Source: Nitrospirota bacterium
GTDB lineage: Bacteria > Nitrospirota > CAKKRA01 > 9FT-COMBO-42-15
Assembly (NCBI GenBank): GCA_023248415.1
Contig: JAHFEP010000070.1
Span: 1-13,396, forward strand
DNA: 13,396 nucleotides
Direction: 5' to 3'
The translations under genes and the position numbers were made by a program. Under the pieces are notes generated by a model. It worked only from the letters and a program-made list of their open reading frames with translations, had not been told where the DNA came from and did not search any database. This document shows, piece after piece, positions 1 through 7,211 of the stretch. How positions within the stretch are numbered: position 1 is the stretch's first letter; each line of letters begins with the position of its first letter.

Positions 1-1150
1 TTCTTCCCGGCACAAGCTTGCCCATTACAACTGGGTTTTTTGCGCCTGTTGCAGTGGGGACATTGCTTGGGATGTTCTGGATTGTCTCGTATGCAAAAAG
101 GGCAAATGCCATTGCCTCTATTGCCTTGCTGGAGTAGCCGACATTCTCAAAAACAAAAACAGGGATAGCATCAATTGCCTCCTGCATTAATCTTAAAATT
201 GTCTTGTTCCTGCTTCCGCCGCCACCAACAAATATTGCATCCACATCCCCCCTTGATAGTATGAATCTCTTGATATTGTGGACAATGGAAAAGGCCGTAT
301 ATGCAGTAACAGTTGCAATCGCATCTTTTGTTGAAATCCTTTTGTTCTTTATAATCCTCAACACATCCTTTAGCATAACAGCGCCAAATGCCTCTCTACC
401 AGTTGTTTTTGGCGGCCTCTTGTTTATGAATGGATGGGACATTAAATATGAGATGAGATAATCATTTATATTTCCCTTTGCAGCAAGACCGCCGTTTTTG
501 TCTATGCCCTTCTTGCCATTGGTAAACGTGTGCATAAGCCCGTCAATCAGCATATTGCCTGGTCCTGTATCAAATGCAGCAATCTTATTAAATTCCCTGT
601 CAGAGATATATGTGATATTGCTGATGCCTCCGATGTTCACAACAACAGTAGACTTCTTTGGCTGATTAAAGAGTATATAATGAAGATACGGTGTCAGGGG
701 AGCACCCTCGCCGCCTGCGGCAATATCCCTTGGCCTGAAATCAGCAACAACTGTTATGCCTGTCCTCTCTGCAATTACAGATGGCTCTGCAATCTGCAAG
801 GTTGACCTGATTGAGAATTTACCCTCTTTCTTGGCCTCAGGGATATGATGTATTGTCTGGCCATGCGAACCTATAAGAGCAACATTTTCTATCTTTACTT
901 TGGCATCCCCTGCAATTGTTTTTGCAGCATCAGAAAAAAGCTCTCCAAGATAAAAGTTCAGATGACATATCTCATCAACCTTGCCTTTTAAGGATGCATC
1001 AATTATCCTCTCCTTTAATCCCTTTGGATAAGGATAGGTTTTATATGCAATAAGCTCAAGCCTGCTGTTTAATCCCCTGCCTTTAATATCCACCAAAGCC
1101 GCATCAATGCCGTCAGTTGATGTGCCTGAAATAAGGCCGATAACCTTCAT
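1..1150 (-). CDS. anmK: Anhydro-N-acetylmuramic acid kinase, 3' end cut by window edge
   Basis: Phosphorylates and hydrolyses 1,6-anhydro-MurNAc to MurNAc-6-phosphate in cytoplasmic peptidoglycan recycling. About 383 codons are visible, close to the usual family length of 370-390, and the last visible residues (VPGR) resemble the normal C-terminus, so only a few residues should be missing. The N-terminus reads MKVIGLISGTSTDGIDAAL, the AnmK nucleotide-binding signature. Further family motifs follow: GSHGQTIHH (about residue 88), DFRPRDIAAGGEGAPLTP (about 125), NIGGISN (about 163) and FDTGPGNMLID. The ATG at 1150 overlaps the stop of the upstream M20D gene in an ATGA, so the two are probably translated together. 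The start is fixed by the N-terminal motif and this overlap. Identification is very secure. Confidence 0.95.
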   Translation of the reverse strand, partial: MKVIGLISGTSTDGIDAALVDIKGRGLNSRLELIAYKTYPYPKGLKERIIDASLKGKVDEICHLNFYLGELFSDAAKTIAGDAKVKIENVALIGSHGQTIHHIPEAKKEGKFSIRSTLQIAEPSVIAERTGITVVADFRPRDIAAGGEGAPLTPYLHYILFNQPKKSTVVVNIGGISNITYISDREFNKIAAFDTGPGNMLIDGLMHTFTNGKKGIDKNGGLAAKGNINDYLISYLMSHPFINKRPPKTTGREAFGAVMLKDVLRIIKNKRISTKDAIATVTAYTAFSIVHNIKRFILSRGDVDAIFVGGGGSRNKTILRLMQEAIDAIPVFVFENVGYSSKAIEAMAFALFAYETIQNIPSNVPTATGAKNPVVMGKLVPGR

Positions 1151-2310
1151 CCCTTTTTATGCGCCTCCTTTATCCTTCTTAATAACCCCTTGTCCATAAT
1201 TATATCCGCGCCTGTCATTGCCATTGCCTTTGCAGCTATAATCATTCCCCTCGTGCCTGATTCAGAGCCTGCAATAGCATTAAACTCCTTTGTATGATGA
1301 GGTATCTGCTTATGGCAGATATCAAGGTTTGGATGAATAGTCGGTGTAATCTGGCTTACATTGCCTATATCGGATGAACCGAGCTCCTTGTACTCATCCC
1401 ATTTTTTTACTTTTATGCCAAGGGATTTAAGATTCCTTTCAAATGTCTCAGCTAAAGGATAATTCGGCCTGAATGCCTCGTATGCATTTTCTCCGATTTT
1501 AATTCTTACCTTTGCGCCTGTTGCTTTAGCTGCTGAATCAAAACATGCCTTAACCTTTTTTAAGACCTTTAATGCATCCCTCATATCCAGTGCCCTTACA
1601 AGAAACCTTGCAGATGTATATGCGGGTATGATATTCGGCGCGGCGCCGCCGTTTGTAATTATTCCGTGGATACGCACATCTGGTTTAAGCTGCTGTCTTA
1701 AGACGCTGATATTGTTATATGCAAGAACCATTGCATCTAAGGCATTTACGCCATCCCATGGTGTTGCTGCAGCATGTGAAGGCTTGCCGAAATATTCCAC
1801 TGCAACATCTATTGCTGCTAATGCCCTCTTTACAACCTCTGTATCATTTGACGGATGAACCATCATTGCTGCATCAAGGCTCTTGAATATACCCTTCTTT
1901 GCAAGAATGACCTTGCCGCCTCCCTTTTCCTCTGCTGGCGTGCCAATGACAACGAGCCTTCCTTTTAAACCTGATTCTGCCAATGCAATAGCAGCGCCGA
2001 TTGATGCAGGGCCAATCAGGTTGTGGCCGCAGCCATGACCTACTTCAGGCAATGCATCATATTCTGCAATAAAGCCAATAACAGGGCTGCTGCCTTTTGC
2101 ATAAGCAGCACGAAAGGCAGTTTCTAAGCCGCCTATGCCTTTTTCAATCTTAAAGCCGTATTTTTTTAATGTTGATGAAAGGAGCTCTGATGCAAAGTCT
2201 TCTTCAAATGCAAGCTCAGGCCTTTTGTGAATCTCTTTTGCAATGGAGATAAGCATCGGCGAGAGTTCATCAATCTTTTTTATAATCCCTTCTTTCACAT
2301 TATTAGACAT
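1147..2310 (-). CDS. M20D-family amidohydrolase / aminoacylase-like metallopeptidase
   Basis: 387 residues, the normal length for metal-dependent amidohydrolases of peptidase family M20D (hippurate hydrolase, N-acyl amino acid amidohydrolase, AbgB and PM20D2 relatives). Visible motifs are AEYDALPEVGHGCGHN at residues 82-97, with the Cys94/His96 metal-site pair typical of M20D. PAEEKGGG at 125-132 carries the catalytic/metal Glu pair E127-E128. VHPS at 151-154 gives another His, and a late TIHPNLD gives the last ligand. There is no signal peptide, so it should act in the cytoplasm. Substrate cannot be read from sequence; an N-acylated amino acid, a dipeptide or a p-aminobenzoyl-glutamate-like amide are all possible. 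Coupling to anmK by a 4-nt overlap hints at a role with cell-wall-derived peptides or general scavenging, which is inference. A promoter lies directly upstream, giving almost no 5' leader. Confidence 0.88.
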   Translation of the reverse strand: MSNNVKEGIIKKIDELSPMLISIAKEIHKRPELAFEEDFASELLSSTLKKYGFKIEKGIGGLETAFRAAYAKGSSPVIGFIAEYDALPEVGHGCGHNLIGPASIGAAIALAESGLKGRLVVIGTPAEEKGGGKVILAKKGIFKSLDAAMMVHPSNDTEVVKRALAAIDVAVEYFGKPSHAAATPWDGVNALDAMVLAYNNISVLRQQLKPDVRIHGIITNGGAAPNIIPAYTSARFLVRALDMRDALKVLKKVKACFDSAAKATGAKVRIKIGENAYEAFRPNYPLAETFERNLKSLGIKVKKWDEYKELGSSDIGNVSQITPTIHPNLDICHKQIPHHTKEFNAIAGSESGTRGMIIAAKAMAMTGADIIMDKGLLRRIKEAHKKG

Positions 2311-2317
2311 GAGGTTA

Positions 2318-2346
2318 AATTTACCCTTTTTGATTCAATGAGTCAA
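2318..2346 (-). promoter_or_regulatory. Sigma70-type promoter of the M20D-anmK operon
   Basis: Read on the minus strand: TTGACT (2346-2341), a 17-nt spacer, then TAAATT (2323-2318). Only 7 nt separate the -10 box from the ATG at 2310, so the predicted start point is at or one base before the start codon. No transcript data are available. Confidence 0.5.
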
Positions 2347-2359
2347 GGGAGAAATAACC

Positions 2360-2388
2360 TTGACAAACAAGAGACTTTGACTTATATT
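2360..2388 (+). promoter_or_regulatory. Strong sigma70-type promoter of the MBL-fold/LysR pair
   Basis: TTGACA at 2360-2365, a 17-nt spacer, then TATATT at 2383-2388: a perfect -35 and a 5/6 -10. The predicted start point, 7 nt past the -10, is position 2395, the G of the GTG start codon. No Shine-Dalgarno sequence precedes that GTG, consistent with a leaderless message. It is divergent from the M20D promoter, with the two -35 boxes 13 nt apart. Confidence 0.65.
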
Positions 2389-2394
2389 TTATAT

Positions 2395-3054
2395 GTGAAG
2401 CTCAAGTATTTTGGCCATGCTGCCTTTAAGATAACGCAGGAAAAGTATGGCGTCAGGGTTATTACAGATCCTTATGAGCCTGAATGCTATGACGGCAGCA
2501 TCCGCTTTTCAGAGATTGAAGACGAGACAGAGTTTGTTACAGTATCACACAACCATCCAGACCACAGCAATTTTGTAGGACTGACAAGCAAACCAGAGGT
2601 AATCAAGAGCATTGGAAAGATGGAAAAGGCAGGCATTATATTTAATGGCATTGAGGCTTATCATGATAATTCAAAAGGGGCTGAACGGGGAAGAAACATT
2701 GTGTATACCATAAAGGCAGATGATATTACTGTCTGCCACCTCGGTGATTTGGGTCACATCCTGACAGATGAGCAGATAAAGAAGATAGGCAGTGTAGATG
2801 TGCTCCTTATCCCTGTTGGAGGCGGACCCACCATAGATAAAGGCTCTGTTGATTCTGTAATAAATGCATTAAAGCCAAAGATAATAATACCAATGCACTA
2901 TAAATCAGATAAATGCAGTTTGAACATAGCTGGTGTAGACCAGTTTTTAAAAGGGAGGAAGGGGGTAAGGAATTTTAAGGAATCCGAGATTGCTATAACA
3001 AAGGATTCGCTGCCTCGTGAAGCAGAGATATTCGTGATTCCGCCTTCAAATTAA
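2395..3054 (+). CDS. MBL-fold metal-dependent hydrolase (UlaG/COG2220-like)
   Basis: 219 residues of the small metallo-beta-lactamase-fold hydrolase group that includes UlaG. The metal-binding signature SHNHPDH (HxHxDH) is at residues 51-57. It is followed by CHLGDLGH (third His and Asp), LLIPVGGG, and a late IPMHYKSD with the final His. The frame stays open back to 2227, but family members begin at a sequence like KLKYFGHAAF, which fits the GTG at 2395. The upstream extension would run through the promoter and into the divergent M20D gene. There is no signal peptide, so it is cytoplasmic. Substrate is unknown; members include lactonases, phosphodiesterases and uncharacterised enzymes. The LysR gene begins 3 nt after its stop, so the two form an operon and the regulator may respond to a related metabolite, which is inference. 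Confidence 0.87.
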   Translation: MKLKYFGHAAFKITQEKYGVRVITDPYEPECYDGSIRFSEIEDETEFVTVSHNHPDHSNFVGLTSKPEVIKSIGKMEKAGIIFNGIEAYHDNSKGAERGRNIVYTIKADDITVCHLGDLGHILTDEQIKKIGSVDVLLIPVGGGPTIDKGSVDSVINALKPKIIIPMHYKSDKCSLNIAGVDQFLKGRKGVRNFKESEIAITKDSLPREAEIFVIPPSN

Positions 3055-3057
3055 TAT

Positions 3058-3960
3058 ATGCACGACCATAAACTAAAAGTCTTTTGCGCTGTTACAGAGA
3101 CAGGAAGCTTCTCAAAGGCATCCAAAATGGTAAATCTTACCCAGCCTGCTGTAAGCCTGCAGATACAGGCGCTGGAGGAATCTTATGAAACAGCGCTCTT
3201 TGAGCGAAGCGGCAAAAATATAACACTCACGCCTGCAGGCAAGCTCCTCTATCAGTATGCAAAGGATATCTTAAATCTCTATTCAACAGTAGAAAAGGAG
3301 ATAAACAGCCTTACAGGCCTCTCAAAGGGGAATTTGCAGATAGGCGCAAGCTCCACAATTGGAAACTATCTTCTGCCAACAGTTATCATTGCCTTTAAGA
3401 AAAAATATCCAAAGATTGATGTCAATCTATTAGTAAGCAATACAAAGGGGATTATAGAGATGCTGAATGCAGGGAGAATTGATATGGGGCTTGTAGAAGG
3501 CGATGTGCCGAAACAGGGATTAGAGGTTGAAAAGCTTTTAGAGGATGAGCTTGTTTTAATAATGCCTCCTGACCATCTGTGGGTAAAGAGAAAGAATATT
3601 TCTGTATCAGAATTGCTGGAACAGCCTGTGATTATGCGCGAAGACGGCTCTGGCACAAGACAGATGATTGAAAAACACCTGATGAGCAACAAAATTTCTA
3701 CAAGCAATCTAAAGATGTCCCTTGTGCTCGGAAGCACAGAGGCTATAAAATCAGCAGTGGAGCATGGCATGGGTGTATCAATCCTCTCAAATTGGACAGT
3801 AAAAAAAGAGGTGCAATTCGGCACTATAAAGACAAACACCTTTAGGGATATACGGTTTACAAGAAATTTCAGCATCGTTTTTCATAAAAGAGGCGCCCTC
3901 GCAGCTACAGCAAAAGACTTTTTTGAATTTTTAAAGATATTCCCCTTCCAGAATATTTAG
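3058..3960 (+). CDS. LysR-type transcriptional regulator
   Basis: 300 residues, the normal LysR length. The winged helix-turn-helix occupies residues 3-62, with FSKASKMVNLTQPAVSLQIQ as the core and LTPAGKLLY closing the wing. A linker helix follows, then a periplasmic-binding-protein-like effector domain from about residue 90 to 295. GASSTIGNYLLP (96-107) and REDGSGTRQMIE (194-205) are the effector-pocket signatures seen in CysL/CbbR-type members that sense small anions or metabolites. The N-terminus resembles the group often labelled selenium metabolism-associated LysR regulators; that is from memory and uncertain. The ATG lies 3 nt after the MBL gene stop with no clear ribosome binding site, so it probably depends on translational coupling. 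Its targets cannot be read; the divergent promoter pair upstream of the operon is an obvious candidate. Confidence 0.9.
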   Translation: MHDHKLKVFCAVTETGSFSKASKMVNLTQPAVSLQIQALEESYETALFERSGKNITLTPAGKLLYQYAKDILNLYSTVEKEINSLTGLSKGNLQIGASSTIGNYLLPTVIIAFKKKYPKIDVNLLVSNTKGIIEMLNAGRIDMGLVEGDVPKQGLEVEKLLEDELVLIMPPDHLWVKRKNISVSELLEQPVIMREDGSGTRQMIEKHLMSNKISTSNLKMSLVLGSTEAIKSAVEHGMGVSILSNWTVKKEVQFGTIKTNTFRDIRFTRNFSIVFHKRGALAATAKDFFEFLKIFPFQNI

Positions 3961-4118
3961 AGTAAACCTTAATTAAACATTTAATGCACCATTTGGTATA
4001 AAAAATTGGGAAGAGAAGTTAGAAAACAGGTAAGGGATTATAATAAGAAAGAGTTTAACTGTAAGTAAAATCAGCCTTTTTTCTGTTATCTCTCTTCTAT
4101 TCCATGTTTTTTAAACTA

Positions 4119-4134
4119 TGGCATGTTTATTGCT
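4119..4134 (+). promoter_or_regulatory. Sigma54-like -24/-12 promoter element
   Basis: TGGCATGTTTATTGCT has the GG (4120-4121) and GC (4132-4133) dinucleotides separated by exactly 10 nt, and matches TGGCAC-N5-TTGCW in all but one of the fixed bases. A start near 4145 would place the double palindrome at 4171-4227 in the 5' leader of the FecR-domain gene. A chance match cannot be excluded, and no activator site was identified. Confidence 0.4.
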
Positions 4135-4170
4135 TATCTTATCAATACAAACGAGTTAAATAATGTAACA

Positions 4171-4227
4171 TGTAGGGCAAGGCTTTAGCCTTGCAGGAAA
4201 AAGCGCAACCCTAAAGGGTTGCCTACA
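4171..4227. repeat. REP-like double palindrome
   Basis: Two adjacent perfect hairpins: GCAAGGCTTTAGCCTTGC (4177-4194) and GCAACCCTAAAGGGTTGC (4205-4222), each with 7-bp arms around a TTTA or TAAA centre. The whole unit is bounded by TGTAGG on the left and CCTACA on the right, so it also has an outer inverted repeat. This is the architecture of short non-coding interspersed palindromes. The second hairpin is only 62 nt before the downstream start codon. Other copies are needed to prove it is a dispersed family; a similar palindrome lies at 10432-10460. Confidence 0.7.
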
Positions 4228-4284
4228 ACAATATATATTGCGTCTGTATTAGTTGTCTTAGATAGCATCAGGGAGGCATTGCAA

Positions 4285-6045
4285 ATGCTTAAAAAAGCCA
4301 TTGTATCTTTAATTCTCATTCTTACTATCCCGTCCTTAATTTTTGCAGAAAATTTTGCAGAAGACGAGCCTGATGACCGCGTAGCAAGGCTAAGCCTGAT
4401 TAATGGCGATGTCTCTATCCAGAGGGCTGATGATAAGGATTGGCTCGCTGCATCAGTCAACATGCCACTTCAAACAGGTGATTATATCTATTCCCCAAAA
4501 GGCGCAAGGACAGAGGTGCAATTTGACCACAGCGGTTATATCAGGCTTTCAGGGAACACAGACATTGGTATCCTTAATCTCTCAGACAAGATAATCCAGA
4601 TGAAGATAGGTACTGGAAGAGCAACATTGGTGGCAAATGAACTTCATTTTGAGGTTAATACACCCAATGCCGCTATTACTCCATTAGCGCAAGGCAGGTA
4701 TCGCATTGAGGTTGATAATGAAGGAAATACAATTCTCACAGTCCAAAAAGGAAAGGCAGAGATTTCTACAAATGCCGGCTCAATTAGTATAACAGAGAAT
4801 CAAAAGATAAAGATTGAAGGTGATGCGCCGCCAGAATATGAAATTACATCTGCTGATGCAAAAGACTCATGGGATGAATGGAATGATAAAAGGGACAGTG
4901 TATTGGCTTCTGTCAAGAGCAGGGAATATGTGCCAGCTTATGTCAGCGGTGTTGATGACCTTGATGTTTACGGCAGATGGGTCTATGCTGCTGAATACGG
5001 CTATATCTGGACGCCAACAGTTGTTGAGGTAGGATGGGCGCCGTACCGCACAGGCAGATGGGTATGGCGCGACCCGTGGGGCTGGGTATGGGTCTCTTAT
5101 GAGCCGTGGGGCTGGGCGCCGTATCACTACGGCCGCTGGGCATTTGTCCCTTCTATTGGCTGGTGCTGGTCTCCTGGCGAAAGAGCGGTTAGGTGGAGAT
5201 GGCGGCCTGCTCATGTAAGATTTGTAACAGGACCTGCATGGGTTGCATGGGTGCCATTAGGTCCTGGTGAGATATACTACTGGAGGCATACCCCTTCTGC
5301 TCATGTAGGTGTTTCAATAAATGTAAATGTAACAAATGCTGTTACAGTTGTTCATCACGACACATTTGTAAGAGGAGTAAAGGTTGTTGCACCGCTTCCG
5401 CCGAATCCTTTTAAAGTAGGAAAGATTATTGCTGGGCCTCCGCTCATAGTTCCGACAAAGGCAAGCTTGGCGCCTTTGCCAACAAAGGTTGTTCCAAGAT
5501 ATGCTGTGCCTTCGCCAAAGATTATTCATAAGCCTGTTGTAGTAAAGACACCTGCACCTCCTGCGCCAAGGCTCTTTTCAGACAAGATAAAAGAAATTAA
5601 GGCTTCACAGGGCATGCCTGTAAAGGCTGTAACCGCGGCTCCCCAGACGCAACCTTATAAAAAAGGCGCTATTAAGCCCATGCCTGTAAAGACAATACAA
5701 GAGCCAAAGGAAGGCGTCAAGCCATTGAGACCAAAGGAGGGGAAACCCTCTGTTATAGAGCCAAAAGAAAAGAAGGAGATTAAAAAACAAGAAAGACCAG
5801 CAGAGCTTCGCCAAAGGAAAAGGCCTGTGCCTCAAAAAGAAGGCGAAATCACAACAAGACCTAAGAATGAGCTGAAAAAGAGAGAGGATATTTCAGAGCC
5901 AAAAAAGCAGAAGACAGAGAAAAAAGAAAGGCCTGTTAAAAAGAAGCAAAGGGTAGATGACGATGAGGTAAAGAAACAGCCTTTTAAAGAGCAGCCCAAA
6001 GATTTACAAAGGGAACCGAGAGGCAAAGAAAGAGGCCCTCACTAA
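4285..6045 (+). CDS. Secreted FecR-domain / DUF6600 protein with Trp-rich repeats and charged tail
   Basis: 586 residues. The ATG at 4285 has GGGAGG 8 nt upstream and opens a clear signal peptide (residues 1-21, cleavage expected after LIFA). The frame is open back to 4219, but that start lies inside the palindrome and would bury the signal peptide. Residues 35-175 resemble a FecR-type beta domain (INGDVSIQ, LQTGDYIYS, RTEVQF, GYIRLSG, VQKGKAEIS). Residues 222-333 are extremely rich in Trp, Tyr and Gly, typical of DUF6600. They hold three copies of a roughly 27-residue unit beginning GRW at 230, 257 and 283. From about residue 415 to the end the chain is Lys/Pro/Glu-rich and probably disordered. 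It is likely exported to the periplasm or cell surface; molecular function is unknown. The gene stands alone after a non-coding gap and overlaps the convergent patatin gene by 4 nt. Confidence 0.87.
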   Translation: MLKKAIVSLILILTIPSLIFAENFAEDEPDDRVARLSLINGDVSIQRADDKDWLAASVNMPLQTGDYIYSPKGARTEVQFDHSGYIRLSGNTDIGILNLSDKIIQMKIGTGRATLVANELHFEVNTPNAAITPLAQGRYRIEVDNEGNTILTVQKGKAEISTNAGSISITENQKIKIEGDAPPEYEITSADAKDSWDEWNDKRDSVLASVKSREYVPAYVSGVDDLDVYGRWVYAAEYGYIWTPTVVEVGWAPYRTGRWVWRDPWGWVWVSYEPWGWAPYHYGRWAFVPSIGWCWSPGERAVRWRWRPAHVRFVTGPAWVAWVPLGPGEIYYWRHTPSAHVGVSINVNVTNAVTVVHHDTFVRGVKVVAPLPPNPFKVGKIIAGPPLIVPTKASLAPLPTKVVPRYAVPSPKIIHKPVVVKTPAPPAPRLFSDKIKEIKASQGMPVKAVTAAPQTQPYKKGAIKPMPVKTIQEPKEGVKPLRPKEGKPSVIEPKEKKEIKKQERPAELRQRKRPVPQKEGEITTRPKNELKKREDISEPKKQKTEKKERPVKKKQRVDDDEVKKQPFKEQPKDLQREPRGKERGPH

Positions 6046-6959
6046 GGTTGCTTATTATTTTTAGCATTAGCATTATTCTTCTTTAGCCATTCATCTATCT
6101 TATTCTTGACAGCAGGCACAGCCTTCTGTGTTGCTGTAATGCCTTCTGTCATGCACCTCTTCTTCTGGTCAAAGTCAAGCATGCCAACATCGCCTATTGC
6201 TGGCCTGATTATAACATCTGCGTCCTTTATTTTAAACCTTGCAATCTCGTTGCCCATTATATTTACTGCCTGAAGGCTTATATCAAAGAGATTGGTAATC
6301 TCATAATTAACAAGATTCCCGCTGACATCAACTGCAATCACAATATCTGCGCCTTTTTGCCTTGCCACATCAACTGCAACATTATCAACAACACCGCCGT
6401 CAACAAGGGTCTTATTTAAATAATTAACAGGATGAAAAACACCTGGTATTGCGCTGCTTGCATGAACAGCCTTTGCAACAGGGCCTTTATCTATGACAAC
6501 CATCTCGCCTGTATTCAGGTCAGTGGCGATTGCAATAAAAGGTATGCGCATCTCCTCTATATTTTTTACAGGCACAACCTTGTTTACAAACTCCTCTATC
6601 CTGTCCCCTTTTACAGGCCCCATTCTTGAAGAGATAATCGTAAAATCAAAGATGTCGTCTTTTGTAACCTTGAAGGCCTCCCATTCAAGTTCAAAGCTGT
6701 TTGCATGGGATGCATATACTGCGCCAATCAGGCTTCCAACACTTGTGCCGACAATAAGATCTATCGGAATCTTCTCCTGTTCCAATATCCTTATAACACC
6801 AACATGAGCAAGCCCTCTTGCCGCACCGCCGCCTAAGACCAATGCAACCTTTGGCTTCTTAGGAACAACAATGCCTTCAGGCGCGGGTGTAACAGCCTTG
6901 CAGGAGAAAAGGAAGATGGAAATTATCAGGAAGACAATTTTTATTTTATTCGCCGCCAT
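6042..6959 (-). CDS. Patatin-like phospholipase, predicted lipoprotein (RssA-like)
   Basis: 305 residues. The ATG at 6959 begins a lipoprotein-type signal sequence (residues 1-19) ending in LFSC, so Cys20 should be lipidated and the enzyme membrane-anchored outside the cytoplasm. The patatin core follows: oxyanion motif GGGAARG (43-49), nucleophile elbow GTSVG with Ser73, and DGG (187-189) with Asp187 completing the Ser-Asp dyad. It is expected to act as a lipid acyl hydrolase; its lipid substrate is unknown. The frame is open back to 7043, but that extension runs through a good promoter and adds an N-terminus that disrupts the signal sequence. Its TAG stop overlaps the TAA stop of the convergent FecR-domain gene, leaving no room for separate terminators. 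Confidence 0.9.
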   Translation of the reverse strand: MAANKIKIVFLIISIFLFSCKAVTPAPEGIVVPKKPKVALVLGGGAARGLAHVGVIRILEQEKIPIDLIVGTSVGSLIGAVYASHANSFELEWEAFKVTKDDIFDFTIISSRMGPVKGDRIEEFVNKVVPVKNIEEMRIPFIAIATDLNTGEMVVIDKGPVAKAVHASSAIPGVFHPVNYLNKTLVDGGVVDNVAVDVARQKGADIVIAVDVSGNLVNYEITNLFDISLQAVNIMGNEIARFKIKDADVIIRPAIGDVGMLDFDQKKRCMTEGITATQKAVPAVKNKIDEWLKKNNANAKNNKQP

Positions 6960-6969
6960 AATCAATTTA

Positions 6970-6998
6970 ACTGTAATCCCAAACCTTATAAAAGTCAA
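6970..6998 (-). promoter_or_regulatory. Sigma70-type promoter of the patatin-like gene
   Basis: On the minus strand: TTGACT (6998-6993), a 17-nt spacer, then TACAGT (6975-6970), a 4/6 match. The -10 ends 10 nt before the ATG at 6959, so the leader would be about 3-4 nt. This placement also argues for the 6959 start over the upstream one. Confidence 0.5.
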
Positions 6999-7030
6999 CT
7001 TTAAATCTTTTTGCAACACAGCTATTAATA

Positions 7031-7060
7031 TTGACAATAACAATCTTCCTTTGATATATT
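7031..7060 (+). promoter_or_regulatory. Sigma70-type promoter of tRNA-Leu
   Basis: TTGACA at 7031-7036, an 18-nt spacer, then TATATT at 7055-7060. Transcription would start near 7067, about 39 nt before the mature tRNA. The downstream small protein gene could share it. Confidence 0.55.
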
Positions 7061-7105
7061 ATCATTATTTATAGGATACTGCCCTGCAAACCATTTTCAT
7101 TTTAT

Positions 7106-7192
7106 GCCGAAGTGGTGTAATTGGTAGACACGCCAGATTCAGGGTCTGGTGGGAGCAATCCCGTAGGGGTTCGAGTCCCCTCTTCGGCACCA
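7106..7192 (+). tRNA. tRNA-Leu (anticodon CAG)
   Basis: A complete class II tRNA of 87 nt with encoded CCA. The acceptor arms GCCGAAG and CTTCGGC pair perfectly. The anticodon stem CCAGA/TCTGG encloses the loop TTCAGGG, with anticodon CAG at 7140-7142, which reads CUG leucine codons. The long variable arm (GGGAGCAATCCC) is the leucine-type class II feature. The T arm is AGGGG-TTCGAGT-CCCCT. Confidence 0.97.
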
Positions 7193-7211
7193 TTTAAAGA
7201 CCATTATTCTT

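Larger units (their letters stand above)
3961..4284. other. Non-coding, AT-rich gap of 324 nt
   Basis: Between the LysR stop and the start of the FecR-domain gene no convincing gene is present on either strand. The first 150 nt are AT-rich with no hairpin that would serve as a LysR terminator. The second half holds a sigma54-like promoter and a double palindrome, listed separately. Confidence 0.6.

Noticed and set aside
204..805. Plus-strand open frames of 85 and 91 codons opposite anmK
   Set aside because: They lie antisense to a clearly recognisable anmK coding sequence and show no domain or ribosome binding site.
2227..2394. Upstream extension of the MBL-fold gene to ATG 2227 or 2338
   Set aside because: It would overlap the divergent M20D gene or run through both promoters, and it adds residues not expected before the family N-terminus KLKYFGHAAF.
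4219..4284. Start of the FecR-domain protein at 4219
   Set aside because: That ATG overlaps the double palindrome and lacks a ribosome binding site; 4285 has GGGAGG and begins a signal peptide.
4867..5214. Minus-strand open frame rich in Pro and Arg opposite the Trp-rich region
   Set aside because: It is the complement of the GGG/TGG-rich repeats; its composition follows from the Trp/Gly codons on the other strand.
6960..7043. Longer patatin-like protein starting at 7043
   Set aside because: The extra 28 residues cover a good promoter and would destroy the lipoprotein signal sequence that starts at 6959.
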